Shown here: piece by piece, positions 20,994 to 31,694 of the stretch | Layout: each line of letters opens with the position of its first letter | Position numbering within the stretch: position 1 is the stretch's first letter | Assembly: GCA_024516035.1 (NCBI GenBank) | Contig: CM044958.1 | Coordinates: 49,705,423-49,769,422, forward strand | Direction of reading: 5' to 3' | From: Bactericera cockerelli | Taxonomy: Eukaryota; Arthropoda; Insecta; Hemiptera; Triozidae | DNA: 64,000 bases | The notes under the pieces: model-generated | Database searches by the model: none | What the model was told of the DNA's origin: nothing | Seen by the model: the letters and a program-made list of their open reading frames with translations, nothing else | Position numbers and translations under genes: made by a program

Positions 20994-21307
20994 ACACAGA
21001 ATGGGCTTCAGGCCTGTGGACAGGAAGGAGGAAAAATCTCTTAGAGATACCAGGCCCAAGACGGCAGCATACTTAAGTATACTGCCGCCATGTCGGAAGC
21101 CTGGTTATGTGAAAATGGAAGGCCATTCCATGAGAACCGGGTCTGTCCCCTGTAAGAGAGGAGAGCCCCGGATCCCATGGTTTCCTAGCCTTCCCTACAA
21201 CCGACCACAAAACACTAAAACCTCCCACCCTCCACAGACCCAATAGACTAACCCCTTGGAACTACCTTTAGTAATACTTCAAGGGGTCAATCCTCCCCAT
21301 TCTGTGT
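20994..21307. mobile_element. G/C-richer inverted-terminus segment
   Basis: ACACAGAATGGG and CCCATTCTGTGT bound a segment of 314 bp that is richer in G/C than its surroundings. It contains a near-perfect 26-bp palindrome centred on ACTTAAGT (about 21062-21087). The 81-codon open frame has no family I recognise. Oligo-T lies at both outer edges. Confidence 0.45.
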
Positions 21308-21559
21308 TATTTTTTTTTATTTTTTTATTGAATTTTATGATTGTACATTACATTTAAGTTTAACATGGATGGTTTGAAACAAGTTTGGACATTTTATAAT
21401 TAATAATTATAATCTCTACAGTTTATGAGGGTGTCTAAATAGTATATTTTGATCTTCTTTTAAATCCATAATGCTATGCAATAGAGAAAGGTTAATAGAT
21501 TCAACTATCGCATTATAACTGTTCAATCAAGCATAAGGATATTGAGACCTTTCAATAGG

Positions 21560-21990
21560 TTTTAAGTAAAAAAAAAAAAAAAATATATATATACCGGCCT
21601 TCATTTATGGCCCTCTTTCGAAAATTTACCAATAGTTCGGCTTCCTTAGTTTTTACGACCACAAAATTTTATTACTGAATTCAAATATATTCTTACAACG
21701 ACTCTACAGCATTTCAAGAGCTTTGCTTTATTCAAGAAAATCAGAAAAATCATTTTCAATTTTTACAAAAACGGCCCCCATGTGGCCCGAGTGGCCCAGA
21801 TCGGCCCAATAAACATGCATACCAAATTTAAACAATTTTGAACAATCCGGTTGAGAGTTATGAAGTTATCGCGGAACAGAGAGACAAACAGACATGCAGA
21901 CATACAGTCAAACGAGAGCCAAATCGTCCAGTATGCAAGTTGAAACAGAACCTCACTTAGTGAGGTCGCTTCGCTCCCTCACTGTGAAGA
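21560..21990 (+). mobile_element. Unclassified transposon-like 3' region
   Basis: GAGAGTTATGAAGTTATCGC then ACAGAGAGACAAACAGACAT and ACATACAGTC is a tail type commonly seen at the 3' ends of insect transposons. TGAGGTCGCTTCGCTCCCTC is a short hairpin-forming stretch at the end. There is no coding remnant. Confidence 0.35.
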
Positions 21991-22244
21991 ATGTACCACG
22001 ACTGAATAGAGTTGGTGCAAAATGTAAATTATATGGTCTGTTTTTATATTAAAAATAATTTCCTTAAGAGCATTAATTAATATTAAATAATTTGCTCCTT
22101 GCGTTTCATATTTTCCATCTTCGTTATTTATTGAACGTTGAAAGAAATTATATAATTTATTACTATAGATACCATAAAAGTATTCTAATATTCTAGAAAT
22201 CTAGACTATTCAAATGAAAAAAAAAGCATCCTAAAGGAGTCTTT

Positions 22245-22475
22245 CTCGGTATCTCCAGTGGTAAAAGCGGCACTTTGAGAATCCAGGTATTCCAGAGGTC
22301 GCGGGTTCGAAACCCTGCCAGGACATGACAAGTTATTTTCTCATTTGGAATTTTTACCACGCAATAATACGTTTTGGGCTTAATGCTGGAATAAAACGTT
22401 TTTAGCTTAATGGGACTTAATAGTCCTAATCGGGAAGTATAAATAGATACCTATTATCCAATTGCAATTAGACAA
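22245..22475 (+). mobile_element. tRNA-headed SINE, family B
   Basis: TCTCCAGTGGTAAAAGCGGC and the B box CGGGTTCGAAACCCTGCC are followed by GACATGACAAGTTAT, TTTTTACCACGCAATAATAC and TAATGGGACTTAATAGTCC. Copies are at 12230, 52515 and 55490. Confidence 0.8.
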
Positions 22476-22574
22476 AAATAAGAATATTTCCCTGAGGAAT
22501 CGTGAACTGCGTAATTTTCTCACCGGGTTGTGTAGAAGAGCATTTTCTTAGCCTAGAAACCATGTTCCAGATAT

Positions 22575-22770
22575 TATTTCTGTTGTAGCCAGCTTGGCTT
22601 CAGCTGGGGTGTGATGGTCTCCAGCCAACTTAAGTTGAAAAGTTGGCTCGTTCTGAATCACATATTTCTATCAGCGATCAATCATCGTGAGAACTTTGGT
22701 TTTTTCTTTTTAAAACATTAAACCCTTGGGAAACTGCAAGCTAGCCTGGCTTGTTAGGGTTGGCTAGTAA
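22575..22770 (+). repeat. Dispersed repeat, family I
   Basis: GTTGTAGCCAGCTTGGCTTC, GTCTCCAGCCAACTTAAG and AAGTTGGCTCGTTCTGAA recur inverted at 35085-35330 and 56098-56290, and as fragments near 28755 and 37610. The type is unknown; no promoter boxes or terminal repeats were seen. Confidence 0.65.
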
Positions 22771-23099
22771 GTTCTCTGTTTATAGTCTTCTAGCGAGACA
22801 CTGGTCCTGTTTAACGTCCCCCAGCCAGATTGTTCCAGTTTGGATATCGCTGGTCATAAGGATACCTAGATGAGAAAAAGTTTTTTTATCATCATTTTTT
22901 TTCCCCTTCTTTTTTACCCTTTGTCGACGTCCGTCAGTGGCGTCCAATAACGCACTGGTGACTGGTGACTGGTCTCTCAATGAAAAGAATTTTTAATATC
23001 TAAAATTCTGAAAGGATGTATTTTTCCCTTTTCAAAAGATAAATTACAATGTCCTGCTTCAACCAAACGTTACCTGAACATGAAACTTTGTTCCTGTCC

Positions 23100-23117
23100 T
23101 AACCACAGAGAGAGAAG

Positions 23118-23150
<33 letters not shown>

Positions 23151-23310
23151 AGAGAGAGGAAAACAGAGAGAAAGAGAAAGAGAGAGGGATAGAGAAGGAG
23201 GAAGAGAAAGGGAAAGAGAAAAAGAAAGAGAAAGAGAAAGGGAAAGAGAAGAGAAAAAGAAAGGGAAAGAGGTAAATAGAAAGAGAGAGACAGAAATAAA
23301 AGAGAGAAAG
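23100..23310. repeat. GA-rich tract
   Basis: (GA)n followed by (AAAGAG)n purine sequence. Open frames on both strands are artefacts. Confidence 0.95.
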
Positions 23311-23554
23311 AAGAAGGCTGAAATTTGTGACCGTTTTCTGTCCACTTTTCTGTAGAAAGCATCCTTTTGTGTGTTTTACATGATACATTGTTATTTTAAT
23401 ATTGTTTTTTTATTTGAATTTTATTTTTTTAAAGATATCCTTATGTCATAATAATAATACCTACGACTTGGCGAAATCCTGTCTTATACACATGAGATAT
23501 ACATATAAAATTCTTACTCATGAGAATACTGGAAAAGAACACAGCGGCACACGA

Positions 23555-23825
23555 AAGCCAGGCTGGCTGAGGTTGATGTTAGTAGCTGACTAAGCTCTAT
23601 GCGAGGTGCAAGCCTTAGCATTTTCTACCACCTCACACTCAGATTGCTATTACTACTTTCTACTTACCTCCGTTCCTGTGCTCTGTCATTATGGTGGAAT
23701 GATTGATATGGGCATTAAATGCCTTGTATGCCCAGAAGCAATGTTCTGGGCTCCTTTCATGTTATTGGGTGAGTGTGGTGTACTATGTTGTCTAACATCA
23801 TCATCATTGCGACATCTTTGACTCC
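23555..23825. repeat. Fragments of SINE bodies
   Basis: GCCAGGCTGGCTGAGGTTG, AGCATTTTCTACCACCTCAC and CCAGAAGCAATGTTCTGGG match pieces of the C/5S body, family D and the repeat at 6998-7033 respectively. All are short and diverged. Confidence 0.4.
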
Positions 23826-24233
23826 GCAGGTAACTTCATAATTATCCTTTGAATTAGCCAATATTCTCGATCTGCTGCATTTCTCTTACATAAATTTCAG
23901 AAACATACTGCATATAATATGTATATTTACTTATACTAATTCATATGTACCTATTTCTTATGTATAATATTCGACTTGTGTTAACAAGGTAAATTGATAA
24001 ACATCAGATAAATTCTAAAATCTAAATACGCTTGATAATATCACAACTACTTACTCGATTTACTAGACGACCAAGGCGCTAGACAGAAACAAGTAGTGGA
24101 CTAAACGGCGACCCCAATTAGGTTTAGAGTAAAGATAGAATTATCAAGAAAAAGTGAAAACCCTGATGAAAATTCAGCATAAACAAGTGTCGATTATTAC
24201 TCTTATCCATTGTTGCCAATTCTCTGTTCACAG

Positions 24234-24384
24234 ACGTCGCAGGACGGCAACATGACAACGTCTACCTTGTCTCTGGTCCCGAACAAGTACGACTCTGGCC
24301 GAAGATTGTCGTGCAGAGCCGAGAATCCTCTGATCAACGAGTCGAGTCCGCTGTTCTCAGAGGACTGGGACCTCCATATTCAAT
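24234..24384 (+). CDS. Sidestep-family receptor, internal exon (second half of Ig3)
   Basis: The exon is 151 nt, enters in phase 0 and leaves with one base of the next codon. The acceptor is CTGTTCACAG and the donor GTAAGT. It encodes 50 residues, including DGNMTTSTLSLVP and RLSCRAENPLI (Cys at 27), and ends in EDWDLHIQ. With the exon at 18623-18772 it completes an Ig domain: Cys and Trp-Trp there, second Cys here. An N-x-T site is at residue 6. The SCRAENP segment followed by an acidic W-x-L-x-I-x strand is typical of Side proteins. The 5S-type SINE at 24401 is inserted immediately beyond the donor hexamer. Confidence 0.88.
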
Positions 24385-24389
24385 GTAAG

Positions 24390-24673
24390 TGACGCTCTTT
24401 TTTTTTTTTTTTAAGTGGGGTTTAACGTCGCTTTCAACTGCAATGGTCATATCACGACGGGGGTTTTACCCTCCATTCGCAGGAAACTCACAAACCTGCT
24501 ACTCACATTGACCTCACCCAGCCTGAGTGGGGCCGGGAAAAGCCAGCGTCACGAGAATTAGAATTTGAATGGTCACCCATCCAAGTCTTAACCTCGCTGG
24601 ATGTCGCTTAACTTCGGTGTTCTGAAGGGAACCGGTGTATTCAACATGCCATCGACGCTGGCTGACGCTCTTT
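24390..24673 (-). mobile_element. 5S-derived SINE, young copy directly after a splice donor
   Basis: The direct repeat TGACGCTCTTT at 24390-24400 and 24663-24673 flanks a minus-strand element with a poly(T) start at about 24398-24412. The body matches 4108-4375 with only a couple of differences. The 5S-like head (as given, GGTCACCCATCCAAGTC and GTCGCTTAACTTCGGTG) is at the right end. The target site starts at intron position +6, so the donor GTAAGT remains but the next intron bases have been displaced. Confidence 0.92.
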
Positions 24674-24714
24674 CTTTTTATCACGAGAATACTTGATTTT
24701 TTTTTATTAACATA

Positions 24715-25016
24715 TGAGTGTTTCTCAGCCGTTTTTATTTCGTAACCATGAAACAGGAGCTACTGTAGACGCTTGTAGTCTGTGTTGTAGCCTGCCCATC
24801 CCGTGGTATGCCTCCCCTCTGATGGGCGAGAAGTGACACAATACTTCCCATTTTAGGTGCTCGGTCAACACGAGCGCTACGGAAGGTATCCCTTACAAAC
24901 AATTGTAACTAAATTAAGAATACAAATTTTTGTCCGCACGGGGGATCGAACCCGGGATTTTCCACATGGCAAGCGAGTGCTTAACTACTGAGGTAATTGC
25001 GTTACTTATATCGAAA
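24715..25016 (-). mobile_element. tRNA-headed SINE, family F
   Basis: Read on the minus strand, a tRNA-like head (seen as GGGGGATCGAACCCGGGAT, the reverse of a B box, and AAGCGAGTGCTTAACTACTG) is followed by a body with GTTTGTAAGGGATACCTTC, AGTATTGTGTCACTTCTCG and CATGGTTACGAAAT. The second long copy is at 36847-37140. Confidence 0.8.
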
Positions 25017-26340
25017 TGTTTCGTGTAAATATACACATTGGGCTGGAACTTGCTTTGTCAAAAAGAGTCGGACTTCGGACACGCTAAACTTTTAACGAAT
25101 AACTTTTTTACAGGTAAATAAATGAAACAAAATGTACAATGTAATGAAAATCTACATTTTGCACCGAGAATCCGAATCCATTGAAACTAGTGCACAACTA
25201 TCTGAACAATTCATTCCAATGAGCTAAATGAGAATTACAGCAAAGCTTTCTGCAACTGTCTTTTTCTGATATTAAAAAACTTTCCAAGTCTGAAAAATAC
25301 GACGATAATACTATTCAACGCGCAAACATCATCACTCTTGAAGCAAACTTCTACAAAGAGAAATATATAAGAGAAAGAAAAGTAAAGAATTAAGACTGGA
25401 AAAATAAAAAAAAGCTCTTAATTTCCGAGATTTAAATTTGTTTTGAGCATTTTTCAAAAATAATATATGAAATTGTACTTTCAGCTTTTTGATCTTTTTT
25501 TTCTCCTTTTCTTTTGCTAATTTTTGATCTTTCTTTTTCCTTTTCTTTCTAAACCAAAACTTTTGCGAAGCCTTTTTTCCTGTCGCATTATTAAGAATAA
25601 GAAGGTTTGTTCTGTTGGTTTTATTTTCAACACAGTACTCAGTGGCGGCATTGAAGTCCTAATTTACCATTGTAGTTGCTGTTGGTCAAAAATATGTGCT
25701 GAGCTTTTTCTGATTTATTAGTAAACTTTTGCTGATTTGTCCTTGGTTCTCCAAGTTCTATATCTGACGAGGCTTTCTGAGATATCAGCAGAGAACCGAA
25801 TTTTTAGTACCATAAAGTGCACAAGAATTTCTTTTTGAATGATGGTTTAGTAACAGTAATCAATGCCTTTGGCAAAATCTTCTACCAAGATCTGTAAGCA
25901 GAGAACCAAATTTTAAGAACCATTGAGGCACAGTGAAGAATTTCTTTTTGGAGCATAAATTAGCAACAATATGAACCTATTAAAAATTACACATCATTGT
26001 ACTTACAAGGAAATTTAGCAGTTTAAAAGTACATTTGAGAAACAAATAAATTCATTATAATTTTACCCAGATCAGTAAGCAGAGAACCAAAGTGATATTT
26101 AGACATAGTGAATTTTTTTAAAAAAATATGTATTTGGCTAAACGCAAATTATGATGCTATTTCATTGTCAATTAGAATTTCTTTAGTTTAGTAATAATAA
26201 TCAATGCCTTTGGCAATCTCTTGTACCCAGATCTGTAAACTTGATGAGAGATATTATTAAGCACACAAGTACAACAACAACTTGGGAAATATTGCTCTTC
26301 AGATTCCCCCAAAAAGTTTTCCTTTGTCAAACTGAATTGC
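25017..26340. repeat. A/T-rich intron with diverged repeated blocks
   Basis: AGCAGAGAACCRAATTTTWA recurs near 25790, 25902 and 26080, and AATGCCTTTGGCAAWATCT near 25863 and 26202. The latter resembles the family H hairpin, so these may be decayed LINE tails. No gene is present. Confidence 0.4.
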
Positions 26341-26479
26341 CACTCGAGACATCAGCCAAGTTGACGAAAACTTTGGCCTTTGAAGAGTTGGATGAAAGAT
26401 GGATTTAAAAATATTAAGACGACGAGTTCTTCGAACTGCAATATTTTTGATCTCAGTTTTTGACACATGGCGCGAAGGA

Positions 26480-26960
26480 AGAGCTGGAAGAGAAAAAGAA
26501 GAGTAAACAAGAAGATAGCGGGGATAAAAGAGTAGAGAGGAAGAGATGGAAAAGAGAAGGAGATAGAAAAATCAAGAGGAAAAGAGATGGAAAAAGAAAG
26601 AAATAGAATAACCAAGAGGAAAAGAGATGGAGAAGAAGTAAGAGAAGGAAGGACAGACGTCAGAACGTGGGTAGACTTGCTGGAGAGTGAGAAATAGAGA
26701 AAGAGAAAATAAGCTAGCAAGAGAGAGACAAAAGAGTGTGTATGTTTCAGTGTATGTCAGTGTGTGTGTGTGTGAGAGAGAGGGAGCGTGTGAGTGTGTG
26801 TTAAGGGAGAGAGAGAGTAGGCGTGTGTGTTTGTTAGAGAGAGAGAGAGAGAGTAAAAAGATTAAGAAAAAATGCAAACCATAAAACGAGACAACTACAC
26901 CTACACAAGAGAAGAAGAGAGAGAGTGTTTGTGAGAGCGAGAGATAGAGAGCAAACATCA
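26480..26960. repeat. Purine-rich tract with (GT)n and (GA)n
   Basis: Repeats of GAGGAAAAGAGATGGA are followed by GTGTGT and GAGAGA runs. The open frames are low complexity. Confidence 0.9.
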
Positions 26961-27143
26961 AAGGCTAAGAGTAATTGATGTGTAGAGAATGGCATACATG
27001 TCTTTGCATGTTAGTGAGTAACATGTACAATGTACATGTCTTTGCATGCACTAACATTAGGGATTCCCGTCAGGACGAGATACATGGCTGAAAAGTTTAA
27101 GATGGTGGAAAGAGAAGTGGATGAAGAAATTGTGACGTACTTT

Positions 27144-27228
27144 AACTATACAGAAAGCTAGGAGCTCTCTCAACTATACAGAAAGCTAGGAGCTTTCTCA
27201 ACTATACAGAAAGCTAGGAGCTTTCTGA
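27144..27228. repeat. 28-bp tandem repeat, three copies
   Basis: The unit AACTATACAGAAAGCTAGGA plus GCTTTCTC contains its own hairpin (AGAAAGCT and AGCTTTCT). Confidence 0.85.
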
Positions 27229-27274
27229 GAGTATTTGTCAAGAAGGCAGTATTCCGAACGGTCAAGTCGACCAT

Positions 27275-27370
27275 GGTGAAAGGTTACCATCAGGCAAGGT
27301 TAATTCTTAAAGCATGTTCTACCACCTAACCCTGAGAGTTTTATTATCGAGTGGTCACCGGTCACAAACA
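27275..27370 (-). mobile_element. SINE family D fragment
   Basis: GGTTACCATCAGGCAAGGTT and AGCATGTTCTACCACCTAAC match the reversed 3' half of family D. Confidence 0.55.
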
Positions 27371-29355
27371 TAAAATAACGATGAAAAAAATCTAGTCGAG
27401 GTGAACGAGACGGATCTATTGAGTATAATATGTTGAGCTTCGGATAAACGAGGCCAGAGTTTCCTGCGAATGAGAGGGCACATAATACCGAGATATAGGC
27501 TACAATAGCTGTCTTCAGGAACTTGAAGAACTTGGTGCCCAATCAATCAAAATAAATAAATATTACTACTACAATATACCAACAATTTGAAGACGTTCAA
27601 ATCAAAGATAATTGGAAGTAGGTAGAAAAATAACGCCTTTCAACAAAACGTTGTTATTTTAGGCTATGAGGTTACCTCATAAAAAATTCCATCATGAATT
27701 CACTATTTAATCTGCCCTACCAAGCGCCAAAGAGAAATTTTCAAAGTCAAAACAAAATTTCATCTTGATAATTTTTCCGTATCAGATTTTTTTATGATTC
27801 ATTTGTCACAGATAAATATGTGCACAAATAAAAACGTCGGAAAACAAAATAAGATGGGAAGAAGCATAAAAACGTTTTTTTTTTTTTTTTAATAACAAAA
27901 GAAAATGGAAAAAATGTCGGAAAAAAGAACAAGCAAATTTGATTGAAAGTATTTTGAAGAAACAAAATGGAGTGTGAAATTAGAAGATGGCAGATAGTGA
28001 AAATGTTGTTTTTATCTCGTCGGGATGTTGCCATCAGCCAGATGATGAATGAGAAAACGCACGAGGAGGCAACACTGGAAATACATCATAGGAAATTAGG
28101 TCTCGTTTGAAAAATCTGTGAAGAGGAGGTTCGGTCTCGTTTGATAAATCTGTGAAACAGGGATTGCATTATTTCTGCCGCTGGAATATGAACATCATGT
28201 GGGCTGCCTGCTGACTGGTGTTGAATTCTGGTTGATGATGAGATGACGAGCTGACTCAATTTGAAATTTCGCAGAAATAACGTTATTTGAAATTTCAATA
28301 CGGGCTAATGAAAATTAAAATTCCGCAGAAAATTATGCATTCATGGCTATGGAAAAATCCGCAAGGCACATTTTGTTTGTTTTAAGAGCTCACTATGTAG
28401 TGTATTTCTCTGAATTTCAGGATAAGCTTATACTGTGTATTGTTATGAAAATGAATTGCAGCACGAGCAGACAAGTACTTTCAACGTGTGGTGCTCGAGG
28501 ATGTAGACCACATGTTCTATGAGGACTGTGAGGTGACAAATGTGAAAGGCTTGAAATGTGAAATCTAGCGTAAAGGCTTGAAATCTAAATTTTCAGTGCA
28601 ACACTCTTGGTCAGGACGAGCTGGGAACGTAGGTGTCAACCATCTGCCAAACTCTTCACATGAAAAAAATATACAGATCACACAGTACCTATCTAGTACC
28701 TTACACAGCTAGAAGTTATCCAAATTTTGTAGTAGCCTACACCGTTTACAACATACAGATAGGTTGTTGTTGTAGCCAGCTTGGCTAAACACTTGGACAT
28801 TAGGTTATTTCGATCTCAATGACTCTTGTCAGCGAATTCTAGTCGAGAAAAATAAAATAGAGAAACTTGGGTAAAGTAAAATTAATTTAATTGAAGATTT
28901 CAAAAAAAAAAAAAAAAAAAAAAAAGATAGGATTAGATAAGTCTTATTGTTATTATTGTTAATGTTGAAGACCAAAATAAAAGTCAATGAAAAAATATCA
29001 GAACTATTGCTGTGAGAAATCCTTCCTTCGTTATTCTAACCTCAGTTGAAAGCTATCATTCGTCCGAAGATAAATGCCCCGTCTCTCATTGTATCAATTA
29101 ATACTACAGGAATACTTGGAATTAAATTAAGAACAACATGAATTGCATAGAAACACGAAACCTTGCATGGGCTGAATTGGTTTGCCATTTCATTAATGCT
29201 TCCGTCGAGTATTTTTTTTTGTGATACTTAACCTTGTTTCTTTCTTTTTGTATTTTTTTGCAAATAATTTTCTTTTCATTTCCAACTGTTTCAAATCTCT
29301 GTATAGCCTCTTTCATATCAAATACACATTTAAATTTGTTTTTTAAGCCGAATTT
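27371..29355. other. Intron sequence without recognised gene
   Basis: Mostly A/T-rich. A family I fragment (GTTGTAGCCAGCTTGGC) lies near 28762 and a poly(A) run at 28901-28925. A short open stretch at 28462-28532 is discussed among the rejected items. Confidence 0.45.
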
Positions 29356-29359
29356 GACC

Positions 29360-29722
29360 AAAACTAATATGAGCAACAAAAAAGTTACCTACTTAAATAT
29401 AATAAAATAATAGGTAATCAAAAAGAGTAGAATACAAATGAATAGAGAAGGATACAGTTCATATTTCTTTAAGAATTAGACAGTCAGGCCCATTATCCTA
29501 CTGCAAGAAAGATCTGCAAAGTCAAAGGCCCTTTGCCATTTCATTTGCCCAAAACTAATATGAGCAACAAAAAAGTTACCTACTTAAATATAATAAATAA
29601 ATAGGTAATCAAAAAGAGTAGAATACAACTTAATAGAGAAGGATACAGTTCATATTTCTTTAAGAATTAGACAATTAGGCCCATTATCCTACTGCAAGAA
29701 AAATCTGCAAAGTCAAAGGCCA
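29360..29722. repeat. Tandem duplication, 191-bp period
   Basis: AAAACTAATATGAGCAACAA to CAAAGTCAAAGGCC occurs at 29360-29530 and again at 29551-29722 with few differences, so the duplication is recent. Confidence 0.9.
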
Positions 29723-31380
29723 CGGAAAACAAAGGGTTCACGTAAGAAAGAGGAAGCAGTAGAAGTATAAAATGCAGATAAATTAGAAGTAAAAGAGTAA
29801 ATGTAAGTGAATGAAGCTATAAAGGGTATAAAAGTAGAAAAATATGAACTATTCGACAGAAAAAAAGAAGTAAAAAATGAAATAGCAGTGTTCAAAGAAG
29901 ATAAAAAGGAAAAAGAACTACACAAAACAGTTCATAAGGAAAAAATAGTAAACGAAGTAAAAGAGAAAGAGCTCCGAAGTCAAAGCATGAAGATAAGCCA
30001 AAGACAAAGAAGGGTTCACTGAAGCCTTGGAGGCAAAGAGACATGGAGGAGGGAGCAAAGAAGAGCTTGGGGTGGGAAAAAACATTGTGGAGGTGTTGGG
30101 GTGGGGGTGATTAATTATAATGCCTAATTTTATGATACTGTCCATTATTAATGGTTGCCTCCATTATCTCAAACCCTCTCTCTCTTGTTCCTCTTTCATT
30201 CGCTCTCCTATCTTCTCTTCCACCTATTTCACGCTCTCTTTCTCTCTGGTTCCCGAGTGTGCCGTCTTTTCCACTCTATAAATTTTCTTTCTATCTTCTC
30301 GGAAGACCGGAGTGTGCTTTCTTGCGCTCGTTCGATAGCGGGGACGTGTCGCGTGTAGCTTCATGTGCTCTGACTGTAGGGTCCGCTAAGTCCAGTGCTT
30401 TGGCTCCAGAGAGTGCTATGTCTAGTGACTCCAGTGCTAGAATAGAATGAGCTAGGTCCAGTAGTTTAATAATAAGTCCAGTTTTTAATAGAGTGTAATC
30501 GGGAATATCTATTTATGGGGAGTTGACGGAACACCCTATGTTTCATGGGTAAGAGACAACGTCAAGCAGGACTTGTCTGTGAATTTTTTCTTCACACCTC
30601 TCTGAATACATGTAAATAAGACTCTCAAATTAATTAATAAAACAATACCATGTCCTGTCCTAATTATATGAAAGGAGAAACACAAGCAAAAAGACACAAG
30701 GCTACTTATGCTAAAAATGTTGAGAAGAAAAAATACATTTCCTTCATAGCTTTTATGCTTCTGTGACTGAGGACCGCTATATTTTTTTTTCCGATGCACT
30801 TGTGAGAGATTTACCTATCCCTGAGTAAAGGATGTGTCACATAAAGGATATGAATCCAGGCTAAATGGGACTTATAAGGACCTGAACATATACTTCTGCC
30901 TCTCCTGGGTTGTATTAGAATTTTTATATCCCCTTGGGAACCATTAGGCCGGTGTATACGATTATGTAGGATCCGTTTACATCGACGACATCGTGTTTTT
31001 TATGCTCCTGCCTCCTCTCACCACTTTTTCTTCTACTTCTTATTTTATTCATCAATTTCCTTCTACATCTTTTCTTGCAAGATTCAAAGAGCTTTGCCAG
31101 GATTGTCGAGGATCAAAGTGTCGAGCATAAAATTAGAGTTTGCAGCAGTTTTTGTTGTTGCAATTTTGCAAAAAATTCTTCCAAAGAAATTTGAAATTCC
31201 TGTAGACTCTTGTGAGTTTTCTTGAATTGCTCTTCGCTAATTGGTTTTTGACGTTAGATTGCAGGAATGATGTTAGTGATAAGAATGATGATGATTAGCT
31301 CTCTCTCTTTTTCTTACATATTTTGTTTTCTTTTTAACTCTTTGTTAGATATTAACAGCTGTCTCTCTTTCTTTTTCCAG
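29723..31380. other. Intron sequence without recognised gene
   Basis: A purine-rich stretch (29740-30110), a pyrimidine-rich stretch (30165-30300) and unique-looking sequence with repeated TCCAGTGCT motifs at 30390-30440. No exon signature was found. Confidence 0.4.
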
Positions 31381-31511
31381 TCATTCCAGAAACAAGACTG
31401 ACCCTCGGCCGCTCCCTGAATCCAGATCATATAAAGGAAGATAGCGATGTGTACTTCGACTGTGATATAGTGGCTGTTCCTCCCGTGTACAAAGTAGAGT
31501 GGAGGCACAAC
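31381..31511 (+). CDS. Sidestep-family receptor, internal exon (first half of Ig4)
   Basis: The exon is 131 nt. Two bases complete the codon left open at 24384, and it ends in phase 0. The acceptor is a long pyrimidine tract ending TTTTTCCAG and the donor is GTGAGT. It encodes 44 residues beginning FIPETRLTLGRSLNP and including IKEDSDVYFDCDI (Cys at 28) and YKVEWRHN (Trp at 41). The I-K-E-x-D-x-V-Y-F-x-C pattern is a strong Side-family signature. A truncated SINE starts about 15 bp beyond the donor. Confidence 0.88.
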
Positions 31512-31525
31512 GTGAGTATTCGTTT

Positions 31526-31662
31526 GTAATTCCGGCCCAACCCAGGCTGGTTGAGGTTAATATGGGTGGCAGGTTTGTGCGTTTCGTGAAAATGGAGGGA
31601 AACACATCCGACGTTGACCATTCAGTTGAAAGCGATGTTTTTTTTTTTTTTTTTTTTTTTTC
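31526..31662 (+). mobile_element. 5'-truncated SINE body (C/5S type) after a splice donor
   Basis: AATTCCGGCCCAACCCAGGC, TGAGGTTAATATGGGTGGC and AAAATGGAGGGAAACAC are the shared SINE body, followed by CAGTTGAAAGCGATG and a T22 run. The promoter head is missing. The CAGTTGAAAGCGA tail is of the 5S-headed type. Confidence 0.75.
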
Positions 31663-31694
31663 ATATAAGACATTTTGGATAGCATTTTTGTAAA

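Noticed and set aside
21001..21246. 81-codon open frame
   Set aside because: It lies wholly in a transposon-like segment with inverted ends, and no homology was recognised.
4097..24673. 5S-like heads considered as 5S rRNA genes
   Set aside because: Only part of the 5S sequence is conserved, it continues into a SINE body with poly(A), and it is flanked by target duplications.
28462..28532. Open stretch with AG and GT borders encoding YFQRVVLEDVDHMFYEDCE
   Set aside because: It looks protein-like, but its phases (enters with two bases, leaves in phase 0) would throw the next receptor exon out of frame, and I recognise no family. It is kept only as a note.
29807..30022. Lys/Glu-rich 71-codon frame
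   Set aside because: Purine-rich sequence gives such frames by chance; no conserved pattern is seen.
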